The position numbers and the translations under genes were made by a program. The notes beneath the pieces were generated by a model. The model saw nothing but the letters and a program-made list of their open reading frames with translations, was not told the origin of the DNA and did no database searches. A stretch of 64,000 nucleotides of DNA from Candidatus Vicinibacter affinis (GTDB lineage: Bacteria; Bacteroidota; Bacteroidia; Chitinophagales; Saprospiraceae). The first letter of the stretch is position 1. Every line of letters begins with the position of its first letter. The DNA is taken from contig JADJNH010000007.1 in the NCBI GenBank assembly GCA_016714365.1, forward strand, positions 1 through 64,000, written 5' to 3'. Below, in pieces: positions 8,600 through 17,480 of the stretch.

Positions 8600-11017
8600 C
8601 TACTTTAATTTAAGTTCAATAATTTCAATCCTTTTCAACAATTCACTCAATAGTCTGTCCTTTTCAGCATTTATTTGTTTTTGTTTGCCTAATTCAATAT
8701 TTAATTCTTCAATTTTAAGCTCTTGTTCTTGAACAGCTTTAACTAATGGAACAACAAATTGTGAATAGCTGAGAGAATACAAATTTTCCTTGTCTTTTGG
8801 AATATTAACGCCATCAAAATCATACCCAATTTCCTGACATGTCACTTCGACGTCTTGGGCTAAAAAACCCGTTCTCTTAATATTAGAAGATTCACTAAAA
8901 TCCGTTTTTCTATAAATCTCTTTTATCGAATCATGCATATTTCGAATTAGATTTTCAGTTATCATTCTTGTATTTACATAATAAGTGACTGGTTTTAGTT
9001 TTTTAATAAATTCTAATCCAGGTACATCATCTTTAATATTTGATTTGAACCTTTTGTCAGATAATGTAGACCAAGCTACTTCCCCACCTATTTCAGTGAC
9101 CGCTGAATTCCCAACCCGAATTTTATTTGAACCTTGAGATACGGCTCCATTTCCTATTGCAGTTGAATTATTCTGGTTAATAGATGATACATCAGCATAG
9201 TAACCAATCATCGTATTTTCAATCCCAATAGTGTTTGCAATTCCTGCTCTGTAACCTAAGAAGACATTATTAGTTCCAGTGGAATTAGATCCACCAGCCA
9301 AAACACCTATAAATGTATTATAGTTAGCAGTTGAATTATATTTGCCAGCTGAATGCCCTATAAATAAGTTACTGGCACCAGTTGAATTTGTCTTTCCTGT
9401 TTCAGAACCAATAAATAAATTTCCAGAAGCAGAAGTATTGTTAATACCTGCATCGGAGCCTATAAATATGTTATCTGAACCAGTATTTGATGCTCCAGTA
9501 TAATTTTGTGGGCCAATCATAATATTATAACTTCCAGATGTATTGGTTCTTCCCGAATATGCTCCCAAAAGGATGTTCATTTCACCTGTACTATTTGTAT
9601 TTCCCGAGTAGGCTCCCATAATTAGGTTGTTCTTTCCACTTGTATTTGCTAAAGCTGAACCAGAGCCAATAATAGTATTTTGGTATCCAGTAGAATTTAC
9701 TTTTCCACTTTCCATGCCGACAAATACATTATCATAGCCTGTTGTATTTGAGGTTCCAGCTTGTGATCCTAAAAATACATTTTTGCTTCCGGTACTGTTT
9801 TTTCCTGCTTCATAACCTACCAAAACATTCTCATAGCCACTGGAGTTAGTTAGACCAGCTCTTGATCCTAGAAAGACATTTTTATCTCCTGTTGTTGTCG
9901 CCCCTCCTGAGTTATATCCAATACAGATATTGTCAGTTGCTGTCGTATTCGCATCACCAGCAAAATTCCCAAGGAATAGATTAAACGCCCCTGTGGTATT
10001 TGAAAGGCCAGCGTCGTACCCCATAAATAAATTATGGTTTGCAGTTGTATTAGCCGACCCGGCATTAGTTCCTAGAAATAGATTCGAAGACCCAGTTGTA
10101 TTATGATCGCCAGCTGATTTTCCAAAAAAGAGATTATCAGAACCTGAGGTATTTGCTATACCTGAATTTATGCCAAAAAACATATTATATGATCCTGTTG
10201 TATTTGAATTGCCTGCGTCATTACCAATTGCCATATTTAATTGCGAACCGGCCCCAAAATTTTGTCCAATTCGTCCACCAACATGAAATTTAGATGTTGC
10301 ATTGGATGATCCAATTGAAACTGTAGTTCCATTATCTGTAATTTGACTATTTCCAAGTGTGGTTGAATTTGGTGTCCACTTTGGTATTGCATTCACAGTT
10401 CCTGATCCAGCAATACCAATAGGCAAATAGACTGTACTGTTATTGGGTATTAATGTTAATGCGCCACTTGATGTATCATAGGATAGTGTACTTGAATTAA
10501 TAAGTGTTAAGTTTGAGCCAGATAATTGTAAATCAATTCCTGTTGAAGAACCACCTGTAAGAGTCACGTCTGAGCCAGTTGAGGAATTCAATGTATATAC
10601 ATTACTTGATCCTGTAAATGATAAATCAGTTGGAGAGTCCGCAGGTAAATTAAATGAACCGCCGTTTTTACTTAGACTTACAGTATTACCTGATAATGAA
10701 ATAACTTGAATCTCATTTAAGGAATCTAAATCATTTCCACAGGAAACCCAGTTTGAACCATCCCACCAGAATGTCTTCTTAAAATAAGTGTCATAAACTT
10801 CAAGCCCGGGAACCTTATTAGCGATTGCTTTTCGAGCTGCAGTATCCATTCTGGGTTTCAAAAATCCTTTATTAGTACTATGCACTTCAAGCTTTGCAGA
10901 TGGTGTTATGGTGTCTGTGCCAATTCCAACACTACTAATTCCATTTACTTTTACTTGTGCATAGTTTGTAACCAATAATGAACATTGGAAAATAAGTATA
11001 AAAAGATATTTTTTCAT
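8600..11017 (-). CDS. Tail-fibre-like adhesin with 17-residue repeats and S74 chaperone domain
   Basis: I chose the ATG at 11017 (MKKYLFILIFQCSLL) because it places a normal signal peptide at the N-terminus; an ATG at 11041 in the same frame would add eight residues. The protein has about 805 residues. After an N-terminal region common to Bacteroidota tail-fibre-domain proteins (GISSVGIGTDTITPSAKLEV), the centre consists of 20 consecutive 17-residue repeats. Near the C-terminus WSTLSDKRFKSNI starts a Peptidase S74 / endosialidase chaperone domain, which in phage tail spikes promotes trimerisation and cleaves itself off. The last 40 residues are a heptad-rich coiled coil (EELNIELGKQKQINAEKDRL). 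This suggests a trimeric beta-helical surface fibre. It is the first gene of the operon leading to the SpvB-like protein. Confidence 0.85.
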   Translation of the reverse strand: MKKYLFILIFQCSLLVTNYAQVKVNGISSVGIGTDTITPSAKLEVHSTNKGFLKPRMDTAARKAIANKVPGLEVYDTYFKKTFWWDGSNWVSCGNDLDSLNEIQVISLSGNTVSLSKNGGSFNLPADSPTDLSFTGSSNVYTLNSSTGSDVTLTGGSSTGIDLQLSGSNLTLINSSTLSYDTSSGALTLIPNNSTVYLPIGIAGSGTVNAIPKWTPNSTTLGNSQITDNGTTVSIGSSNATSKFHVGGRIGQNFGAGSQLNMAIGNDAGNSNTTGSYNMFFGINSGIANTSGSDNLFFGKSAGDHNTTGSSNLFLGTNAGSANTTANHNLFMGYDAGLSNTTGAFNLFLGNFAGDANTTATDNICIGYNSGGATTTGDKNVFLGSRAGLTNSSGYENVLVGYEAGKNSTGSKNVFLGSQAGTSNTTGYDNVFVGMESGKVNSTGYQNTIIGSGSALANTSGKNNLIMGAYSGNTNSTGEMNILLGAYSGRTNTSGSYNIMIGPQNYTGASNTGSDNIFIGSDAGINNTSASGNLFIGSETGKTNSTGASNLFIGHSAGKYNSTANYNTFIGVLAGGSNSTGTNNVFLGYRAGIANTIGIENTMIGYYADVSSINQNNSTAIGNGAVSQGSNKIRVGNSAVTEIGGEVAWSTLSDKRFKSNIKDDVPGLEFIKKLKPVTYYVNTRMITENLIRNMHDSIKEIYRKTDFSESSNIKRTGFLAQDVEVTCQEIGYDFDGVNIPKDKENLYSLSYSQFVVPLVKAVQEQELKIEELNIELGKQKQINAEKDRLLSELLKRIEIIELKLK
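9185..10204 (-). repeat. Twenty in-frame 51-bp repeats inside the adhesin gene
   Basis: The array spans exactly 1,020 bp and encodes 20 units of 17 residues with approximate consensus NTTGSxNLFLGxxAGxx. Two units are 16 residues and one is 19. Unit sequences are divergent at DNA level, unlike the FAS1 array further right, so this is an old array held by structure. Confidence 0.85.
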
Positions 11018-11041
11018 AAATTCAAATTTAAAGCTTAACAT

Positions 11042-11828
11042 ATTTACAATTTAATAATTTAATTCCACAATATTTGCTTAGAAGCGAGCATAAAATGCCA
11101 GCCTTCAATCTAAAAAGATTTGAACGCAAATATTTTCAATGAATAGCAACACACTGTTTGGTGATAACCATACAGAAAAAATAATATTTTAGAAAAACAA
11201 CTGTGTTAAATTATGTCTATAAAATACCGAATCCGAACTAATCTTTTGCGAGTTAGTGAAATCAAATAATCATTGTCTTGTATTATTACGAACAAAATAC
11301 ACTACATAATTCAGTTGTTTCTTTTCATTTTAAAATCTTTCAATTTTAGATTCATGTAATTAATTTTTAGTACAATAAAATGAATAGAATTTGACAATAG
11401 AGGCTATTACATCCTTAGGCAATGATTGTTCATTCAATACAAACCAAAAGCCTATACCACATCTATCAAATAGACATAAGCCTATCGTAGGATCATTTTA
11501 AAATTTGTTTTGAAATTAGAAATGGGTTAATAATACTTCTCAAATACTTAGTAGGCATAGTGTTAATACCAAGTCATGTCTCTCTTTTCTTAATATTTCA
11601 GCAATAAACAAATGTAAAATGCTTATAAATAAAATCCTAATTTTTTGTAAAGTATTTTTAAATATTTATTTAACATATTTGTACTAGAATAAATATCAAC
11701 AAGTTAATTTAATATCTAAAAAATATATATTACCAATTGTTACTTCAGAATTTATATTGACATTTGTAATACTCCTCAAATGGCGCACAGAGGTTTAGAT
11801 AAAAAAAAACTTAAATTTACTAAACCTT
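11042..11828. other. AT-rich intergenic region without a recognisable gene
   Basis: About 790 bp between the start of the adhesin operon and a decayed transposase fragment. It is very AT-rich and interrupted by stops in every frame I checked. It must contain the promoter of the three-gene operon, but I could not place one: the only TAnnTTTG match (11023-11030, minus) is too close to the start codon. Confidence 0.5.
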
Positions 11829-12099
11829 ATGAAACAAACACGTCGTAAATTTACTTCAGGTTTTAAAGCCTTGGTTGCTTTAGAAGCCATAAAAAACAAA
11901 AAGACATTTGCTGAATTAAGTAGGCAATTTGATGTCAATGCTGTTCTGATTTCCAAATGAAAGACAGAATGTCTAGAGAATCTTGGATCTGTTTTTGAAA
12001 TGGTAAAATCTACTTCTGACAACTCAGAGAATGTAGAAATCGGGAAGCTTTATGCTTAAATCGGGTAATTGAAGATCGAGACACTTTTCTCAATAATCA
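11829..12099 (+). pseudogene. IS3-family transposase OrfA remnant
   Basis: From an ATG at 11829 the translation begins MKQTRRKFTSGFKALVALEA and continues with KKTFAELSRQFDVNAVLISK, the typical helix-turn-helix start of IS3-family OrfA. The conserved tryptophan that normally follows (ISxWK) is a TGA stop here. The frame goes on with KTECLENLGSVFEM, then two more stops interrupt LYAxIGxLKIE, and a frame change follows. No OrfB and no inverted repeats were found nearby, so only an eroded 5' fragment remains. Confidence 0.75.
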
Positions 12100-12229
12100 G
12101 GGTGAATTTTTAATTTTAAGGACTGGTTCTTTATCCACTTTTAACGCGAATTAAATCTTAGAGCATTCATATTTTAATCCCACTGTATCTTCAAAGTACC
12201 TCAAAAAAATTGATCCGGTAAAATTACCG

Positions 12230-13540
12230 TCATCGCTTTACCAACTTAGAGGTGTAAGTAGATTTTTCTGTTTCCGCAACAACCAAATAGATTCCTTCAA
12301 GAAGGTCTGCAATTGAAAATTCTGTCTCAGAGTGTATCGCCACCAACTTACCATCCAATGCATAAATCTTAATTCTCTGAATTCTTTGCTTATCCAAGTA
12401 GATTTTTACCAAATCTGAAGCAGGAATCGGCAAGATGCTCATCTTACTCTTTATATTATCAGCGTTAATAACTCCTACTGGAAAATTTATCAAAACAGAT
12501 AAGAGTTGTTCAGCAATGAGTCTTGGAGGTGCCGGATTGGAATTTAACAATACGGATATAAAAGCTCCTGACAAAGTATCAAATAATACGTAGGATCTAT
12601 AGCCCCGGATATCTCCACCATGAGCATAACACACTCTTCCACCTAATACGTCCAGCGAAATCCCAAATCCATAATTTCCTGTTCCAACAAAAGTAGTGAG
12701 CTCCTTAAAAGATTGGGGTTGCAAGAATTGACCTTTCATTAATTTCTGATACCAAACTACCATTTCTCTTGCCGTTGAATACATCGCGCCCGCAGAATAC
12801 GCAGCACTGTTCAAAGAGGTCCGTGGAACGGAACCGATGTCTATTCCATTTTGCCAGGGATTGGCCAGTGTGCCTACTGATGATTCCAGTACATCAAAAA
12901 ATGTATGCTCCAATTTAAGAGGATCTAAAATTAATGATCTTATTAATTGGGCTATTGTCAATCCTGTAACTCTTTCTGCTACCATACCCGCAAGAAGATA
13001 ATTGGTATTGCAATAATTCCATGTAGTCCCCGGAGATGCTAAGGCCGGACCAACCCATTGAATCAACTCTTCCGACGTAAAGACTCGGTTTGGATCGCTC
13101 AAGATTGAATCCGGGTAACCTCTGATATTGTTGTAATCTGCCAGACCACTGGTGTGATTTAAAAGTTGTCTGATGGTAATGTCAGGATCTATGTTTTTGT
13201 AATTTGGCAACCACCGGTGCAATGAATCATCTACACTTAAAATACCTTGTTCAGCAAGTTTGAGCAGCACTACTGCCGTAAATAATTTAGTGTTGCTGCC
13301 AATACCAAATTCCATATCAGGATCTATCGGCACGGAAGCAAATGAAACCCCACTTGTGCCATTCCAGATACCCTCACCAGGAAAATATACAGATACTGAG
13401 ATACCCTTTATTCTATAAGCATTTTTTAAACTATCTATTTTGATTTGTAGTTGAGTAGCCAAGATTGGATTAAATACCTGGGCCTCCAAAATATTTATCC
13501 AAGCCAATCCAATCAGAAATACTTTTAACAGGTTTTTCAT
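12230..13540 (-). CDS. Serine hydrolase, beta-lactamase/penicillin-binding fold, T9SS-sorted
   Basis: This 436-residue protein carries a signal peptide (cleavage probably after LEA, residue 20) and a class C beta-lactamase / D-alanyl-D-alanine carboxypeptidase fold (PF00144). The expected active-site motifs are visible: SxxK as S82-N-T-K85, YxN as Y176-C-N178, and HGG at 307-309. The C-terminal part, from about residue 365 (MSILPIPASDLVKIYLD to LVKR), has the pattern of a T9SS type A sorting domain, so the enzyme is probably secreted or surface attached. Family members act on peptidoglycan peptides, D-amino acid peptides or esters; the substrate cannot be told from sequence. It lies 25 bp downstream of the histidine kinase gene on the same strand and may be co-transcribed with it. 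Confidence 0.88.
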   Translation of the reverse strand: MKNLLKVFLIGLAWINILEAQVFNPILATQLQIKIDSLKNAYRIKGISVSVYFPGEGIWNGTSGVSFASVPIDPDMEFGIGSNTKLFTAVVLLKLAEQGILSVDDSLHRWLPNYKNIDPDITIRQLLNHTSGLADYNNIRGYPDSILSDPNRVFTSEELIQWVGPALASPGTTWNYCNTNYLLAGMVAERVTGLTIAQLIRSLILDPLKLEHTFFDVLESSVGTLANPWQNGIDIGSVPRTSLNSAAYSAGAMYSTAREMVVWYQKLMKGQFLQPQSFKELTTFVGTGNYGFGISLDVLGGRVCYAHGGDIRGYRSYVLFDTLSGAFISVLLNSNPAPPRLIAEQLLSVLINFPVGVINADNIKSKMSILPIPASDLVKIYLDKQRIQRIKIYALDGKLVAIHSETEFSIADLLEGIYLVVAETEKSTYTSKLVKR

Positions 13541-13565
13541 TCCATACTTTTTAAAACAAATTGTT

Positions 13566-16250
13566 TCAATCCTTCTGAAACTTCAATCGTTCCCTCACAA
13601 AATAATTCAGATAAAATTCCATTTTCATTTGTACCAACTTCCACTGTTCATCCAACTCCTCAGAAGAGGTTTCAATGGGGAGACCATGAATTAATTGTTC
13701 AAGATCAAACAAACTGAATCGCCGCAGGCTGTTTACCAGCTTGTGAAGTATTCTATCTCTGAGCCCCGCATCATGCTGATCTACGGCGGTCTTAAAACTA
13801 CTCATCGCATCTTGCCACTCAGATATCAGGATTTCCAGTGCCCGCAACACTTTATCTTTTTGAAAATCATAATCCCGATACAACACTTCCACATCCGGTG
13901 CCGGATAAGTTTGCAGTGCTGCCAACTCATTAACGCGCTGAATTAATTTCTGAGGGCTCACCGGTTTTTGTATAACGGCATCAAATATTTCCTCTCCCTC
14001 AGTGCTGACCCTTGTAATGTCGTGTGCACCTGTGACGCATACGATCGCGCCTCCTTCTGCTTTAAATTTTCTGAGTTCACTCAGATGATCCACAATCTTA
14101 TAATCATCAAAATTATAATCCGTAAGTATGAGTTCAAACAAAAGACCGGGAGAAAGTTCTCTGAGGTCATCGGGGTGATGGAGCTGCACATATTTTATTC
14201 CGGGCTTATCAAAAATATGCTTGTACAATAACTGGATCTGCGGATCATCGTCTATTACTAAAATATTTCTGTAACGATCGTCAATACTTACCGGAAGAGA
14301 AGATTTGCTGACATTTGATTTTTGGTCCAGCACTTTCAGTTCCATTGCAAAGGAAAAATCAGATCCTTTGCTTAACTCCGATTTAATTTCCAGTTTGCTG
14401 CCAAACAAATCAAGCATCTGCACGACAATCGGTAAGCCTAATCCTACCCCATGAATGTTGCTGATGCCTTGACCGGAATCCATTTTCTGGAATCGCTGAT
14501 GAATCAAACTAATCTGATCTGCCTGTATACCGATGCCCGTATCGGAAACTTCAAAAAATAATTTAAACTGTCCATCCTGAACTTGGCTACCCTTTACCTT
14601 CAGTGTTATCTTACCTCCAGCATGTGTAAACTTCAGTGCATTGGACAGCAGGTTGTTGATGATCTGACTGAGTCTCAACCCATCAGTTTTAAAAACCTTT
14701 CCCTCTATTGTCTTGTCTAAAATTAATTCCAGCTCAATTTTTTTGGTCCTTGCTTCAAACAAATATGCTTTGTGTATTTGTTGCAGCAACTGATCCAATT
14801 GAATCGGTTCACTTTGCAAAGTAATTTGTCCTTCTTTCAGTTTTGAATAATCGAGTACATCGTTGACCAGGGCCAGTAAATTATCCGAACTGAATTTCAA
14901 GCTTTCTATTAAGGGCAATTGCTCAGACTTTGGATTGTTTTCAGCAAGCATTCTGGACATGCCGATGATGGTATGCAAAGGGTTGCGAATCTCATGACTC
15001 ATGTTCTGCAGAAATTCTTCTTTTTGCCTGTTTGCTTCTTCCGCTTCATCTCTTGCTTTGGCAAGGGTATGAATATTTTGCTGGATAGTCTGTGACATGG
15101 AAGAAAAACTGCGCGCCAGCATTCCTATTTCATCGTTCTGATGAATGGGTAGTTTTTCGGTTGAGAGATTTTGTCCAAAACTCGTCATGGATTTGGTGAT
15201 GGATTCCAAACTCAAGGTCTGTTTTCTTAACCACCACAATGCTAAAAAAACAACTGCCAATACTATGAATAAAGTAATCAATAAAATGGACCCCTGCCAT
15301 CGGTAGAAAGGCACCAATAATGTTTCCCTGGAGGCTTGCAAGCCCAGTATCAGGAAATAATCCTTCCGTGGATAATTAATTTTTTTATACGCCAACAGAT
15401 TTTTTTCTGTAGCAGAGGAGTATATTTTTAATTGATCAGACTGCAAATTTTTAATGTCAATTTTCAAATCCACAAATCCCGCAGGCTGTAAATTGTGCTC
15501 AAATCCAAACTCTTTTGCGGGATCAGGATGTGTAAGATAATATCCCTGATGGTTCATCAGATAGAGTTCAAATTCTTTTGGAACCGTCTTCTTTAATTCA
15601 TCCAGAAAGGCATTCAGATTGGCATTGATGATGATGATTCCAAAAGTAGTATCCTGTATAAAAATCGGACAGGCCACTCTCAGTGTGCTCATCTGTGGAT
15701 TACTTATTTTTCCATGTTCCTTGTTCAGGTCAATCACTGAAAAATAAACGGAATCTTCCGGGTAAGTCAAAGTCTCCTGAAAATAAGAACTGAATCCCTT
15801 TTGTTGCAGCTGATCGCGCTGCACCAGGTGGATTCCTTTTTCGAATTGATCTACGCGGATAATTTCTTGTCCGGCATTTTCCTTACCAATGATTCGCAAT
15901 TGCGCATAGTCAGGTCGGCTGGACATAAAACTGATGTAATCTTCTCCAAGTTTATTTCTCATCAATGGTACTCCTGACTGATACATGCTTTTGATGTAAT
16001 CTTTCAGAAAAGCACTGCGCGAAAGAAAGAGTATGTCTTTTCGGATGTTGTTGATGTATGAATTGATTTTTACATCCAGGATCTCGACGGTATGTGACAA
16101 TTGTTGTTCGGAAGAAGAAATGACTATGTTGGAACTTATGCGGTAGAGGAAAAAACCTATCAGCGAACTACTCAACAAAATGAGCAGGATGTACACCACT
16201 GCATTTTTTACGGCCAGTGAAACAAAACGATCTTTTCCAAATATATTCAT
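13566..16250 (-). CDS. Membrane hybrid sensor histidine kinase with receiver and HPt-like tail
   Basis: This 894-residue protein has a transmembrane segment at about residues 14-36, a periplasmic Cache-like sensor region to about 318, a second transmembrane segment at about 319-341, then a HAMP-like linker and coiled coil. The dimerisation domain has the phospho-acceptor H419 in QNMSHEIRNPLH. The ATPase domain shows the N box (INNLLSNALKF, about 531-541), DTGIGI (570-575) and GVGLGL (601-606). A receiver domain starts at NILVIDDDP (662) with acceptor D711 and K762. The last 110 residues are helical, with RILHKLVNSLRRF around H836 resembling an HPt domain. The protein therefore contains a whole intramolecular His-Asp-His relay. 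No separate response regulator is adjacent, so its output partner is unknown. Confidence 0.9.
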   Translation of the reverse strand: MNIFGKDRFVSLAVKNAVVYILLILLSSSLIGFFLYRISSNIVISSSEQQLSHTVEILDVKINSYINNIRKDILFLSRSAFLKDYIKSMYQSGVPLMRNKLGEDYISFMSSRPDYAQLRIIGKENAGQEIIRVDQFEKGIHLVQRDQLQQKGFSSYFQETLTYPEDSVYFSVIDLNKEHGKISNPQMSTLRVACPIFIQDTTFGIIIINANLNAFLDELKKTVPKEFELYLMNHQGYYLTHPDPAKEFGFEHNLQPAGFVDLKIDIKNLQSDQLKIYSSATEKNLLAYKKINYPRKDYFLILGLQASRETLLVPFYRWQGSILLITLFIVLAVVFLALWWLRKQTLSLESITKSMTSFGQNLSTEKLPIHQNDEIGMLARSFSSMSQTIQQNIHTLAKARDEAEEANRQKEEFLQNMSHEIRNPLHTIIGMSRMLAENNPKSEQLPLIESLKFSSDNLLALVNDVLDYSKLKEGQITLQSEPIQLDQLLQQIHKAYLFEARTKKIELELILDKTIEGKVFKTDGLRLSQIINNLLSNALKFTHAGGKITLKVKGSQVQDGQFKLFFEVSDTGIGIQADQISLIHQRFQKMDSGQGISNIHGVGLGLPIVVQMLDLFGSKLEIKSELSKGSDFSFAMELKVLDQKSNVSKSSLPVSIDDRYRNILVIDDDPQIQLLYKHIFDKPGIKYVQLHHPDDLRELSPGLLFELILTDYNFDDYKIVDHLSELRKFKAEGGAIVCVTGAHDITRVSTEGEEIFDAVIQKPVSPQKLIQRVNELAALQTYPAPDVEVLYRDYDFQKDKVLRALEILISEWQDAMSSFKTAVDQHDAGLRDRILHKLVNSLRRFSLFDLEQLIHGLPIETSSEELDEQWKLVQMKMEFYLNYFVRERLKFQKD

Positions 16251-16283
16251 TCACTCAAAGTTAATGGATCCTGAGCTTGTATT

Positions 16284-16916
16284 CTATTTTCTTCCAAAAT
16301 CCGCCGGGATCTCACCCCAGATTTCTGTCTCCCATTTGATGATGGGATTGGAATATGTGTTTTGATTCAACCACTGGGTGGCTCTGTTCAGCAAATCCAA
16401 AATAGCCTTGTTGCTTGCATTAAATTCAATTTTGGTGTTTGGAATTTTTCGTTTTACCCAACTCATGGCTGTTTTAGAATCTGTATAGATCGGTGTCTGG
16501 TGTTTGTTTAATTTTTTAAGCAGGGCAAGTGCATGGACCAGGGCCAGAAATTCCCCAATGTTGTTGGTGCCGTGCACAAAGGGCCCCTGATGAAACAGTT
16601 CGACACCGGTATAGGGATCCACTCCTCTGTATTCCATTTTGCCCGGGTTGCCTTGACAGGCAGCATCCACCGTGATACTTCCTACAGGCACCACTTTTTT
16701 CCAATCCTGCGGCCTCTGGGACGTTGCTTTGACTTTTTGACTGCCGGAGTAAGAATAGCCTGAGAGGTAGGCATCATTGGCTTCATCCAGCGATTCAAAG
16801 GATTTGTATTTTGCATCGGGGTATGCTTTGACTTGCTTCAGGCAATCTTCCCAGCTGTGGTACACGCCCGGAGTCTGCCCCTGCCAAACCACGTAAAATT
16901 TTTTCTTCGCTTTCAA
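16284..16916 (-). CDS. Ribonuclease H with N-terminal viroplasmin domain
   Basis: The 210-residue protein begins with a caulimovirus-viroplasmin/RNase H1 N-terminal domain (KKKFYVVWQGQTPGVYHSWE, residues 4-23, through KSFESLDEANDAYL) that binds RNA/DNA hybrids. A catalytic RNase H fold follows, with the acidic residues expected in ITVDAACQGNPG, NIGEFLAL and IYTDSKTAM. It should cleave the RNA strand of RNA/DNA hybrids in the cytoplasm. Length and domain order fit the Bacteroidota ribonuclease H family. It lies 33 bp upstream of the histidine kinase and 21 bp downstream of the HAD phosphatase gene, in one same-strand run. Confidence 0.9.
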   Translation of the reverse strand: MKAKKKFYVVWQGQTPGVYHSWEDCLKQVKAYPDAKYKSFESLDEANDAYLSGYSYSGSQKVKATSQRPQDWKKVVPVGSITVDAACQGNPGKMEYRGVDPYTGVELFHQGPFVHGTNNIGEFLALVHALALLKKLNKHQTPIYTDSKTAMSWVKRKIPNTKIEFNASNKAILDLLNRATQWLNQNTYSNPIIKWETEIWGEIPADFGRK

Positions 16917-16937
16917 GAATTTTCCAGATTGAGTAAT

Positions 16938-17366
16938 TTAATCTTCAAAGACATCTGTCTCCTGAGTAGACTTGACCAAGGCAGTGAATTTGCCCATGTA
17001 CCGGGTAGCTTTTACAATGTGGTTGTCGATCCAGTGATAATTTCCGCCTCGTGGTTTTCCCATGATCAGACCATGATAACGAAAGCCACATTTCTTCAGC
17101 CATTGATCCGTAATGTCTCTAAGATCTTCCGTTCTGCTGGTAAAAAAATAAATGAGGTGTCCTTCTTCATACCATTTGTTCAACATCTCCAATGCATCCG
17201 GATATGGAGCAACTGTTTTCATTCTCTCCGGCTCTTCATTGGGCACATCATCACAAATGGTACCATCAATATCAATCAAAAAATTCTTGATGCCTTCGCC
17301 AAGCATGGGACTCTTTCTTTGTCCGTTTTCGTCCGTTTCAAAAATCAATTGATTGTTGTTCATCAT
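16938..17366 (-). CDS. Small HAD-superfamily phosphatase
   Basis: This 142-residue protein has the HAD motif I DIDGT (D32, D34, T36), a motif II-like FFTSRTE segment, and motif III/IV candidates in KPRGGNYHWIDNH. The family is common in Bacteroidota and is sometimes labelled phosphoheptose isomerase in databases, but the visible motifs support a phosphatase. The substrate is unknown. The first codons are ATG ATG; I kept the upstream one. It appears to be co-transcribed with the RNase H gene 21 bp downstream. Confidence 0.75.
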   Translation of the reverse strand: MMNNNQLIFETDENGQRKSPMLGEGIKNFLIDIDGTICDDVPNEEPERMKTVAPYPDALEMLNKWYEEGHLIYFFTSRTEDLRDITDQWLKKCGFRYHGLIMGKPRGGNYHWIDNHIVKATRYMGKFTALVKSTQETDVFED

Positions 17367-17480
17367 GAAAAATATTTTATTTCCCTTGTTCCCTTATGCA
17401 TCCTTTCAATATTAAGTCTACATTTAAAATTAGCTAATTATCACATTATTAGCTCATTCATTAGCTAATTAACTAATTAA

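Noticed and set aside
9185..10204. Regularly spaced repeats considered as a CRISPR array
   Set aside because: The repeats are contiguous, coding, in frame and without spacers; they encode the adhesin's 17-residue units.
11023..11030. TAAATTTG match to the Bacteroidota promoter -7 element (minus strand)
   Set aside because: It lies only 6 bp upstream of the chosen start codon and has no clear -33 TTG partner at the usual spacing.
11795..12022. A 75-codon minus-strand open frame
   Set aside because: It is antisense to the eroded IS3 OrfA and has no protein-family likeness.
16833..17468. A 211-codon plus-strand open frame
   Set aside because: It lies antisense across the RNase H and HAD phosphatase genes, both of which have recognisable motifs; its translation has no known domain.
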